DNA of 64,000 nucleotides. Source: Eutreptiella sp. 'Long Island Sound 2002' (Eukaryota > Euglenozoa > Euglenophyceae > Eutreptiales > Eutreptiaceae). The stretch spans positions 143,415,596-143,479,595 of the forward strand of contig OZ038381.1 in assembly GCA_964036045.1 (NCBI GenBank), in the 5' to 3' direction. The notes under the pieces are model-generated. The model was not told the origin of the DNA. It did not search any database and worked only from the letters and a program-made list of their open reading frames with translations. Shown in pieces: positions 40,195-50,872 of the stretch. Position 1 is the first letter of the stretch, and the number at the start of each line of letters is the position of its first letter. The position numbers and the translations under genes are program-made.

Positions 40195-41990
40195 CCACCG
40201 GCAGCGAAACCCAGCCAGGAGTGGCGGGGAGTAGCACACAGGAACCTCCGCCAGGAGTGGCGAGGGACCAACCACACCAGCCACAAACCCACCACACACG
40301 CCACCGCCGCACGCCACACGCCGCACACCACACACCGCACACCACGCACCACCGCCGACAGCGAAACCCAGCCAGGAGTGGCGAGGGACCAACAACCAAC
40401 ACACCACCGCCACACACCACACACCACCGCCGCCAGCGGACCCCAGCCAGGAGTGGCGGGGACCGCCCACCACCACCGGCAGCGAAACCCAGCCAGGAGT
40501 GGCGGGGAGTAGCACACAGGAACCTCCGCCAGGAGTGGCGAGGGACCAACAACCAACACACCACCGCCACACACCACACACCACCGCCGCCAGCGGACCC
40601 CAGCCAGGAGTGGCGGGGACCGCCCACCACCACCGGCAGCGAAACCCAGCCAGGAGTGGCGGGGAGTAGCACACAGGAACCTCCGCCAGGAGTGGCGAGG
40701 GACCAACAACCAACACACCACCGCCACACACCACACACCACCGCCGCCAGCGGACCCCAGCCAGGAGTGGCGGGGACCGCCCACCACCACCGGCAGCGAA
40801 ACCCAGCCAGGAGTGGCGGGGAGTAGCACACAGGAACCTCCGCCAGGAGTGGCGAAGGATCAACAACCAACACACCACCGCCACACACCACACACCACCG
40901 CCGCCAGCGGACCCCAGCCAGGAGTGGCGGGGACCGCCCACCACCACCGGCAGCGAAACCCAGCCAGGAGTGGCGGGGAGTAGCACACAGGAACCTCCGC
41001 CAGGAGTGGCGAGGGACCAACCACACCAGCCACAAACCCACCACACACGCCAACGCCGCACGCCGCACGCCACACGCCGCACACCACACACCGCACACCA
41101 CGCACCACCGCCGGCAGCGAAACCCAGCCAGGAGTGGCGGGGAGTAGCACACAGGAACCTCCGCCAGGAGTGGCGAGGGACCAACAACCAACACACCACC
41201 GCCACACACCACACACCACCGCCGCCAGCGGACCCCAGCCAGGAGTGGCGGGGACCGCCCACCACCACCGGCAGCGAAACCCAGCCAGGAGTGGCGGGGA
41301 GTAGCACACAGGAACCTCCGCCAGGAGTGGCGAGGGACCAACAACGAACACACACCACCGCCACACACCACACACCACCGCCGCCAGCGGACCCCAGCCA
41401 GGAGTGGCGGGGAGTAGCACACAGGAACCTCCGCCAGGAGTGGCGAGGGACCAACCACACCAGCCACAAACCCACCACACACGCCACCGCCGCACGCCAC
41501 ACGCCGCACACCACACACCGCACACCACGCACCACCGCCGGCAGCGAAACCCAGCCAGGAGTGGCGGGGAGTAGCACACAGGAACCTCCGCCAGGAGTGG
41601 CGAGGGACCAACAACCAACACACCACCGCCACACACCACACACCACCGCCGCCAGCGGACCCCAGCCAGGAGTGGCGGGGACCGCCCACCACCACCGGCA
41701 GCGAAACCCAGCCAGGAGTGGCGGGGAGTAGCACACAGGAACCTCCGCCAGGAGTGGCGAGGGACCAACAACCAACACACCACCGCCACACACCACACAC
41801 CACCGCCGCCAGCGGACCCCAGCCAGGAGTGGCGGGGACCGCCCACCACCACCGGCAGCGAAACCCAGCCAGGAGTGGCGGGGAGTAGCACACAGGAACC
41901 TCCGCCAGGAGTGGCGAGGGACCAACCACACCACACACCACCCACAACCCCGCCAACACACCACCACCGCACACCACACACCACACACCA
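40195..41990 (+). repeat. Satellite-like tandem repeat, 157-bp unit
   Basis: GCAGCGAAACCCAGCCAGGA starts at 40,479, 40,636, 40,793, 40,950, 41,114, 41,271, 41,541, 41,698 and 41,855. Most spacings are exactly 157; variant units of 164 and 270 occur. Each unit holds several copies of CCAGGAGTGGCG. Long frames are open on both strands, the largest over 800 codons, because the unit is not a multiple of three yet lacks stops. They are not treated as genes. Confidence 0.93.
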
Positions 41991-41999
41991 CGCACCACC

Positions 42000-44900
42000 A
42001 CCGCAGGACCAGAGGAGGGGGCGACATGCCCGCAAGCAACACAGCCAGGAACAGCGAACACCCCCCCCCCCCACCACCACCACCCCACCCCGGAGAGACG
42101 GGACACCAACCACCGCAAACCGCACAGCGAAAAGGGGGGCGGGACGAAAAGGGCCCACGGGGGGCGCCGGCGAGGGACCCAACCTCAGGGGTTTGGGGCC
42201 CCCCCCGGTGACCGTATCGGCCCCACCTGAGCACACGCAATAAGGTGGGATACGCCCGGGACCGTTGGTCAGCGGCCCGCGGTGGCACCGGCCTGGGGGG
42301 GTGACCAATGGGCCTGACCAAGAGCACTCCCCACGGCACGTACTGCGGTTCGGGCCCAGCGAGGGGCTGCGGGTAGGGCACACCGTCCATCGGGGCAGGC
42401 AAGAGACGCGCCTGTCCCGCGAGGACTCCCCAGCGACCCACAGTGTACCCGACCCCGGTGTGGGGAACGGCTGGAGTACCTGGCTACGGAACAGGTCCAT
42501 GGACGGCATCCGTACAACAGAGTTACACCCTGACGGGGAGTGCAAGCACCGGCTCCCCCACGGGGAAACACCAGGGGAAGGGACCCGAGCCGGCGACAAG
42601 GACCCCCCCCCACACACCACAGCCGGGAAGGCCCGGGCACGACACCGCCCCAAGCGACACGGAAAAGAGACAGAAGGAGGAGGGCACACGCAAAGGGGAC
42701 AGCAAGGGGACGCACCACCAACAGACCCCAGCCAAGGGGGGCGGGGAACCACACAGCCGAGACAGGGGGGGGGGGCACGACACACAGCCCCCACACCAAA
42801 CAGGGCCGCCAAACCACGCCCGCAAAGGCGAGGGCAGGCGCCCCAACGCACCACCAACACACCGCACACACGCCCGAGCGTGCACACAACACACACCCCC
42901 ACAACCGCCACCGACACGAGCCCCACAAGCGCACACCACACACCAAAGCACAGGCGCCGCCGGCACCACACACGCAACACACACAAACCCAAACAACAGG
43001 AACCCAGCAACCCGCCAGGGGGACTGCAGGGCCGCCAGAAGCCGCTAGGACGCAAAGGAGGACCCACCAAGCCCGCAGCCAGGAGTGGCGAACGGCCACA
43101 CCCAGTAACACCCGAACAGCCACGCCCAACACCAGGACCGGGCACTACGACACCCACACCAGCACCGCCACCAACGCCCAAACCGGACGCCACGACACCC
43201 TCACCAGCGGACACACCCGAAACCAGCGGAAGCACCATCGGCAACACCAGCGACCCCAGCACCCACCAACAACAAACCAACACAAAAAGCCACCCAACAC
43301 TGCCCAACGACCGCACCCAACCGATCCGGTCCCCCACCGGCTCGCACCCAGAACCACCGCCACCGACATCCACGCCATCGGAAACACCAACACCGCCAAA
43401 AATCAAGCCAGCACAACACCCTCACCAACACCGTCACCACCGGCACCAACGCCTACGACACCTACGCATGCCACCGCCGGTTCCAGCACCTACATCACCC
43501 AAGCCAACGGCATCAAGCACACCATCGCCGGCAACACCCCACCATCAGCGTCGCCACCAGCAACCTCTGCCACCGGAGGACACCGAAACCGCCACAGCCA
43601 CCGCCACCGCCACAGGTGAGCCAACAAACCACCAAGCCCCGGCCAGGGGAAGCGAGGGCACGCGCCCGGAACCACCATGCAATCCCCGGCGACACCCACA
43701 CCACCGGCGCCGCCAACACCACCCTCACCCACGACACCACCCGGAGCAACACCTACGCCACCTACACCAACAGCAGCACCAGCAGACCACACCACCTACT
43801 GCACACCCCCCCAGACAGAGCCACAGAAACCGACCACCGCCCTGAACGCAAGCCGCGGACCACCCACACACAGACCCACGCCAACCACCACCAGCATCGG
43901 CAGCGTCCGAGACGCCGAGAACCATAGCGACACCCACAACGACCTCACCACCGGCATCACCGACACCGACACCGGCAATACGGCCTCAGCACCGACAAAC
44001 CAGAGCGTCAACGGCAATCGCCACGGCAACACCGCCCGGTACGACACCATCGGCATCAACAACACCAAGGGAGCCAACACACAGGCCAGCGACACCCATG
44101 GGTACCTCCACCAGGAGTGGCGAGGTCCCACCCCCGCCGTCAGAACACCACCATCCACCAGGGCAACACCCGCAGCGCCCACATCGGCCGCAGCTCCACC
44201 GGCGGCGCCCTCGCCAACACCGTCACCAACACCGCGACGGCCAGCCACGAGTGGCACGCCCGGAACCGCCGACCACCCGAACACAGGCCGCGCCCAGCAC
44301 CAACACCAACAACGCGCACGCCAACAGACCACCACAACACACGCCAACCACCAAGTAACACATAAGGCACCCTCGCCTTCGGCAACACCAACGCCACCAA
44401 CACCCACGGCACTATCCACACCACCACCAACCCCACTAACGACGGGCCGAGGTGCCGTCACCTACAACGCCCCCAACACCACCACCACGGCCCTGCCACC
44501 TAGGGCAACCCCACCAACGGCGTCACCAAGGACGCCAGCACGGCTAGCGAACGAACGCCACCGAGCCCTCAGCCAGGAGAGGCGAACGCCCGCACCCAGC
44601 AACACCCGAACGGCCACGCCCAGACCCAGGGCCAGGAACTGCGACACCCGCACCGCCGCCAGCACCCAAACCGAACACCACAGCACCCTCACCAACGGGG
44701 ACGCCCGGAACCAACAACGGACCAACAGCGGCCAAGTTACACCCAAGGCGTTCCAACCGCGCCACCCACCGGCCCGCACCCAGAACCACCACCAGCACCA
44801 GCAACAGCCACTGACAACCCACACACAGACCCACACCAACCACCAGCAGCATCAACAACATCAGCAACACCGTGAACCATAGCAGCGCCCGCAACGACCT

Positions 44901-46983
44901 CACCACCGGCACCACCGACGGCGCCACCGGCAGTGCGACCTCACCGACAGCAACCCGGAGCATCCCCCATCCCGCGTCCCGGTGAGACACCATCGGCAGC
45001 AAGGACACCGAGGGGGCCAAGGCCAACCCACCAGCCAACGACGCACGTGGGAACCTCCGCCAGGAATGGCGAGGTCCCCCCTCCGCCGTCAGAACACCGC
45101 CAGGGCAGCACTTACAACACCCTACAACGCCAACACACACAGCTCCCCCGGCAGCACCCCCACCAACGCCAACACCGGCACCACCGACAGCGGCAACACG
45201 GCGACACCACCACCCAACCGCAGCAAGGTCACCCTAAACCGCAACCGCAGCAACACCTGTCACTACGGACCCACGGACAGCCGACACCACCAGGACCACA
45301 GACCGGCCAAACACCAGCCACGAATGGCACGCCCGGAACCACCGAACACCAGCACACAGGCCACCGGACCACCGCGAGACACACCACCGCCCCTAACACC
45401 CCTAACACCACCACCACGACCCCGGCACAGAGTAACACCTAGGGCGCCCCCATCGACGACACCACCCAGGACACCACCACGGCTGGCGAACAAACGCCAC
45501 CAGCGCAGCCCACCAGGCCCCCAACCAAGGGTAGAAACAACAACGCCACACGCCATCGCACCCACCGCATCGAAATCACCCGGAGCAACGTCAACATCAA
45601 CCAGGGGTCCCCACCACCCACCCAAGCAGCACAAAACACCACAGCAACACCACCACACCCTCACCACCAGGGAAACCACCGCCAGCACCCTCCGCCAGGA
45701 ATGGCGAGGAGAAGGCCCAACAGCGCGGACCCACCCAACGTCCCCGGCACCCTCACCATCGGACCGTCACCACCGGCGCCGACCCCCAACACACCACCGT
45801 CACCAACGCCACCGACCCCGGACGCAAAAATCACACAGCCCGCACACACGGCACCAGCCAGAGCAACGCCGACACCACTCCCGGCCAACTCACACGAACA
45901 CCACCGGAAGCACCACCGTCGACCGAACACCACGGCGACCCCAGGGTACGAGTCCCCCTCACCATCTGCACGGCCAGCGACGCCGTCACCGGCACCAACC
46001 GGAACACCGACAACGACAGCCTCACCAACAACCGACACCCCCCTACCGCTGCCACCCACCAGTCACGCCACCCGCCGTCAGAGCCACCCACCAATGCCGC
46101 ACCCCGAACCACACTTACACCCGAAACCGGCACCAGCACGCCCGGCCGAACCGTCAATGGCACCACCGCCATGGCACCGCCTACGCTCACCACCGCCACC
46201 ACCACCCCACGCGAGACCAGGAACCCCCGCCGTCGCCAACGGCCTCAACGAGCACCGACACCACCAACACCACCACCGCCGGACAGGGACTACCCACAAA
46301 CCAGGAACATCTCCACCACCAACAACCAATACACCACCCGCGGCACCCCACCATCGCCGACACCACCACGGCACCCATCACACCTCCACCACCGGAAGCG
46401 ACGTGGGCCACACCACCCGTCAACTACAGCACCCTCGCCACCACCGCCACATCCGGCCCACGAACGTTACCGCCGACAACACCACATACGCCCATACGTC
46501 ACCCACGCCAGGCTCACCGACCATCACCTCGTCATCAGAGACACCAACACCACCGGCGACGACGACAGCGACAACAGCTGACCCACCAGCTAACCACCAT
46601 CAATCATAGCCCAGCACCAGCTTCATCTACTCTAACGCCCATACCACCCTCGCCAACAGCGCCGCCACCGACACAATCATCCACTCCGGCGCCCACACCA
46701 CCCTCACCACCAACATCACCAACACCACCACCCCCAGGGTCAGGGCCCGCGGGAAAAAGAACGGCAGAGCGAGCACGCCACCACCCGCACGCGTCGCCCA
46801 CCCTATCGTACACCGCTCCGCAACACGCCCCCCCCCGCTTCCCCTGACAGGGCGTGCGCTCCAGCCCACTGCTGGGAAGACGACTTCGACATCCTCCCGG
46901 CCATCCGACACCTACTGGCAGCCACGGCCCCGCGCCCACAAGCCCACCAGCAACCCACGGAACCGCAAGAGCCCGACCACCCC
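42000..46983 (+). other. C/A-rich, T-poor sequence upstream of LINE ORF1
   Basis: About 5 kb dominated by ACC, CAC and CCG strings with very few T on this strand. The CCAGGAGTGGCG core of the 157-bp satellite recurs singly (43,082, 44,111, 45,060 with AATGG, 45,692 with AATGG). A more complex patch lies at 42,240-42,560. Several long frames are open but encode only Thr/Pro/His/Arg-rich low-complexity sequence, so I do not call them. The region may be the 5' UTR of the LINE. Confidence 0.5.
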
Positions 46984-49200
46984 ATGCCACCACGCTCCAT
47001 ATCCCCCGCGTCCACCGCAGACCGGAACGCGGAACACCAGCGAGAGGAGCCCGACCCCGGCCGCGCCGCCACGCCCCCACCGCCCCCCCCCCCAAAGGAC
47101 ATCTACGCCACGCTGGCCAGCACCCTAGCCCCCATGGACGCCGAGCAGTACTACCAGTCCGTCCAACGAGACCTCCCTGAGGACCACGCGACCCTCCAGG
47201 GGTGGAAGCAGGAGAAAAGGTACGACAACGAGTGGGGCACAGAGGAAGACCTTCTCTGGGACGACACCTGGAAAGGCACCGCGGACACCTTCCTGGAGGC
47301 AGCAGCCGAAACCTACCCCCGCCCGCCCGGGGACACCAGACACGGCCTCCACGCCCTCCTAGCGTTCCACAGCTGGAAACACCGCCACACCGTCACCCAC
47401 CACCCCCTCGACCACAATCCGCACCGATGGACACCTGAAGACGACGCCACAGCCACCATCACCGTACAGCAAAGCCCCGAGAACCCGGAGGAATACCACA
47501 TCACCTGGGACGATCCGGCACCCCACCCCCCCACCTCCCCCACCCTCCCAGATGTCTTCGCCGCCATCAGTGCAGAGCTCCAGGAGGCCAAAGCCCCCCA
47601 CCAACTGGACGAAGACATGCCCCTGGCACCATCACCATCAACCACACAAGACCAACCCCGCACAGAGCCCCTCACCCACCCCATCACCACAATGGAGCTC
47701 CCCCCACAACACCGCACCACCCCAGACCGAAACGGGTTTCGAGACCTGCCGCGGGAATGGGCGGTCCACAACGGCACACTCCGATGGGAGGAAATCACAC
47801 CGGGCCTCCAGGCCATCCGCCTCCACTCAATCGCAGAGCCCACCACCACCTGGGCACTACCGACGGACCGCCACCACCTCCTCCTCACCGTCCAAGGCGA
47901 TGCCACGATCACACCCACGGAAGGAGACCCCGTAACAGCAGCCGCCGCCCACGCCGTCCACATACCCCCGCAAGCATCGTCGGCACCTATGACGGTGCAT
48001 CCAGGCCCCACCCCTTGGCAGGCCATCGTCGTCACCTACCCCGCCCCCAATGACCACACACATACCTGGCAGCAACGATGGGAGGACATCCGAGGGGACC
48101 TCCTCCAAGAACACCTAGGGCTCACACGCACCCACCACACCCTACAACCGATACGAGGAGTAGGCCAAGCGTCACACAGCATACACGCCCCGGGAGTATG
48201 GGCCTACGCCACACCCATAAACCCACAAGCAGCGGAGGACATCAAGACCGCCCTATCCATCCAGCAAGCCCAGACCCAAACCCCGCACCGCAACACCCAA
48301 CGAGGCTACACAATTTGGTGGGCGTACCAAGACCATGACACCCCCACCCCCCAACCGGGGGCCCCCCCTCTAGACACCAACACCACCGCCCTCCTCCAAG
48401 CCGCAACAGCGGCAGCCACACTGGTAGGGGCCCCGGAAACCTGGGGCCCACAATACCTGGTCGAAACCAAAGTGGCGCCCCACGCGAAGGGCCAAGACAA
48501 GCCCCCAACACCGAAGCCGCTCCACCCCCCGCTCAAGCTAGACCCGACGGAGCACACCCCCCAGGATGAATGGGCGACCCACTACATCATCCCCCACACC
48601 ACCACCCGCAAGAACGACGCCGCCAAGATCACCGTCACCCGCCACCTCCCCCACACCACACAGGTGTATGAGCTGACGGCCCCCAACGTCCTCGTCACCC
48701 GTCGCCGACACGACGAGCGATACACCATACAGGCGGAAGGGGCCGCCGCGACCACCCTGTACACATGGGCAACACGGGGGGACCTCCCACACCCCACCCT
48801 CCACCACGCCCCCTCCTGGCCCACCCCCTTCCACACAGCGGACCGCCCCAACAAGAAGCCCAAACACACGGGTGTGCACACCCACGCCCAGGAGGCCCAG
48901 CACCGACACGAAGCGAGGCGCAAGGCCCGCACCCTCCACGACGACCACACCATCCCCCGCATCGGCGCCCCCCCCCGCCAGGGTATCAGATACCACCCAC
49001 AACCGCACGATCACAGGCATCACCACGGACTGCCTGAACCCAGCGGCGTCGCGGGCAGACGCCGTATGGATCAGCGAAGGGCGCTCCCACACACGGGCGG
49101 TGGCGCGCCTCCACAACATCCAACCCCACAAACTCCAGCGCGCCGTTGGACCCTTCGCCGTACACGTCACCCCGTACGGCATCGACCACCCCCGGTGTGA
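46984..49200 (+). CDS. LINE ORF1, first part; possible cupin-like domain
   Basis: 738 codons from MPPRSISPAS. Real coding character lasts to about 48,970 (around codon 660); beyond that the sense frame is the +1 one at 48,872-50,872, and a C9 run at 48,968-48,976 marks the change. The N-terminus has acidic/aromatic segments (YDNEWGTEEDLLWDDTW). About codons 255-350 read as a beta-rich unit with LLLTVQGDATITPTEGDPV and HAVHIPPQ, which resembles the turn and second motif of a cupin barrel, though His/Glu metal ligands are unclear. No CCHC knuckle or RRM typical of ORF1 proteins is seen. Presumed role: RNA-binding partner of ORF2. Confidence 0.55.
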   Translation: MPPRSISPASTADRNAEHQREEPDPGRAATPPPPPPPKDIYATLASTLAPMDAEQYYQSVQRDLPEDHATLQGWKQEKRYDNEWGTEEDLLWDDTWKGTADTFLEAAAETYPRPPGDTRHGLHALLAFHSWKHRHTVTHHPLDHNPHRWTPEDDATATITVQQSPENPEEYHITWDDPAPHPPTSPTLPDVFAAISAELQEAKAPHQLDEDMPLAPSPSTTQDQPRTEPLTHPITTMELPPQHRTTPDRNGFRDLPREWAVHNGTLRWEEITPGLQAIRLHSIAEPTTTWALPTDRHHLLLTVQGDATITPTEGDPVTAAAAHAVHIPPQASSAPMTVHPGPTPWQAIVVTYPAPNDHTHTWQQRWEDIRGDLLQEHLGLTRTHHTLQPIRGVGQASHSIHAPGVWAYATPINPQAAEDIKTALSIQQAQTQTPHRNTQRGYTIWWAYQDHDTPTPQPGAPPLDTNTTALLQAATAAATLVGAPETWGPQYLVETKVAPHAKGQDKPPTPKPLHPPLKLDPTEHTPQDEWATHYIIPHTTTRKNDAAKITVTRHLPHTTQVYELTAPNVLVTRRRHDERYTIQAEGAAATTLYTWATRGDLPHPTLHHAPSWPTPFHTADRPNKKPKHTGVHTHAQEAQHRHEARRKARTLHDDHTIPRIGAPPRQGIRYHPQPHDHRHHHGLPEPSGVAGRRRMDQRRALPHTGGGAPPQHPTPQTPARRWTLRRTRHPVRHRPPPV

Positions 49201-50872
49201 GCACCATGACCCGCCCTGCTCCACCCCATGCACCTCGCTCCTCCGCCAACCGCTGCCGGCCCCCACCATCACGGGCAACATGTACCTGGGCACCGTACCG
49301 GGAGACCCGGGCATATACATCCTGCCCAACAGGTCCAGGGAACACGCCATCCCCCTCGACTGTGTGGAGTCCCTCGCCCTGGGACCACCCCCACCAAAAC
49401 ACCAACACCAACACATCCCGGGGGACAAACGGACACAGGCCCCAGACGGGGGAAAAAAGGCCCACCAACGCGCCCTGGCCCACATCACCCTCCACCCCGC
49501 AGCCCACCTACCAAAGGACTTCGGCACGGAGCGCCACATCGTCCTGGAGGGCCAAGCCCACCACATCATCACCGCCGCCCTGTACACCCTCGCCGCCCAC
49601 GAACGCCACTGGGACCCCACAACCATCCCAGCAATGCCCCCACCGCCCCAAGGCCCCAATGATCCCGTCACCCCCTTCCACATCGATCAACTCCTAAGCC
49701 GCAAGGCCCCCCCACACCTCCACCCCTCCAGGATACCACTAGCCATTGCATCGTGGGACACCCTGGACACCCCCCCCCAACAACCCGCCATCCACATCCT
49801 CAAAGCGGACACCCAATGGTGGGTCCTCCACTGGGCACACGGAGTCCTCATGGCGGCCCAGGCCTATACCCCGGAAATGGACCCGGAAGACCCCCCACGG
49901 GGCCAGCAGCGACTCCTCCAAGCCACCACCCTCACAGGCCGCGAAGGCGCCCCCTGGGAAGCCCTCCACACAGCACTCTACTGGGCTCAAGGCTCCCCCA
50001 ACGGCCCGGACACACCGGAACCCACAGAGGCCTGGGTCAGGCAGGCCAAGGCCATGAGGAACTACCACCTACACCACCCCTTCGACGACAGCCCCGCCGC
50101 ACTGCCATGGCCAACAGATCCCCCGGAGACCGTACGCAAGCTCGCCGACATCGTACGCAGCCACGCGAAAGCGAAAATGCAAACACCGGCAGAACCCCCA
50201 CTGAGGGATCCAGACCAGCAAGCAACGCACCCCTTCTTCCAACCCCATGCCCCCCCAGCCCCGCCACCTCCAGTCCCACCCAAGCGAACGAGACGACAAA
50301 AGGGCGCACCCGCCCCCAGCCAAGCCGGAAAAGCAGCAACCTCCCGACCCCCCGCATCCCACCTGACCCACCCGACGAACCCAGACCAAGCATCCTCGTC
50401 ATCCTCCCTCCCACCACTACCACCGCCCCACCCGGACCAGGCATCCTCATCATCCTCCCTCCCGCCACCAGCACAGGCCCCGCCCAAAGCGTACCCAGGG
50501 TTCGAAAAAGGTGCGAAGGTCCAACAGCCCTTCCGCAACGACCACACAGGCGACTGGATCTGCTGTGAGGGCACGATCCAGTACCGCCTCAAGGGACAAG
50601 GGGACAACGGGGGGCCACAGATCCGGGTAATCTGGCACCGCCAAAAGGAGCTAGACCAGGGCAACAGCGCCCCGGACAAACCACTCGGCGACACCCTGGA
50701 ACTCACCAGCGCCCACCCCATCCGGCTCCGCACCGAAGAGAACAAGGCCCACACAGGCACCAAATACACTGGGGAGCTCCCCCCGGAGTGGAGCCAAGGC
50801 CTCCCCCCGCCGCGCCTACCCAAACGCCCACAAACCGGCAAAAAGTCCCCAACCCCCAGTCCCCCTCCCTGA
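48872..50872 (+). CDS. LINE ORF1, second part (+1 frame)
   Basis: Sense coding starts at about 48,985, after the C9 run, and continues ORF1. It contains a folded-looking block with Cys residues (PRCEHHDPPCSTPCTSLL), a segment GNMYLGTVPGDPGIYIL, and a Trp-rich block (TQWWVLHWAHGVLMAAQAY). A low-complexity Pro/Ser linker contains two copies of DQASSSSSLPP. The last 100 residues (GAKVQQPFRND, DWICCEGTIQYRL, IRVIWH) are beta-rich and could be a small barrel domain. It ends at TGA 50,870. No family is recognised. Confidence 0.5.
   Translation: MCTPTPRRPSTDTKRGARPAPSTTTTPSPASAPPPARVSDTTHNRTITGITTDCLNPAASRADAVWISEGRSHTRAVARLHNIQPHKLQRAVGPFAVHVTPYGIDHPRCEHHDPPCSTPCTSLLRQPLPAPTITGNMYLGTVPGDPGIYILPNRSREHAIPLDCVESLALGPPPPKHQHQHIPGDKRTQAPDGGKKAHQRALAHITLHPAAHLPKDFGTERHIVLEGQAHHIITAALYTLAAHERHWDPTTIPAMPPPPQGPNDPVTPFHIDQLLSRKAPPHLHPSRIPLAIASWDTLDTPPQQPAIHILKADTQWWVLHWAHGVLMAAQAYTPEMDPEDPPRGQQRLLQATTLTGREGAPWEALHTALYWAQGSPNGPDTPEPTEAWVRQAKAMRNYHLHHPFDDSPAALPWPTDPPETVRKLADIVRSHAKAKMQTPAEPPLRDPDQQATHPFFQPHAPPAPPPPVPPKRTRRQKGAPAPSQAGKAATSRPPASHLTHPTNPDQASSSSSLPPLPPPHPDQASSSSSLPPPAQAPPKAYPGFEKGAKVQQPFRNDHTGDWICCEGTIQYRLKGQGDNGGPQIRVIWHRQKELDQGNSAPDKPLGDTLELTSAHPIRLRTEENKAHTGTKYTGELPPEWSQGLPPPRLPKRPQTGKKSPTPSPPP

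Noticed and set aside
39895-43406. Very long minus-strand open frames (over 800 codons) across the satellite
   Set aside because: They are repeats of a 157-bp unit translated in several frames, Gly/Val/Trp/Cys-rich by composition. No domain.
42265-46847. Long plus-strand frames rich in Thr, Pro, His and Arg
   Set aside because: T-poor DNA has almost no stop codons, so open length is not evidence. No motif or sensible amino-acid mix.
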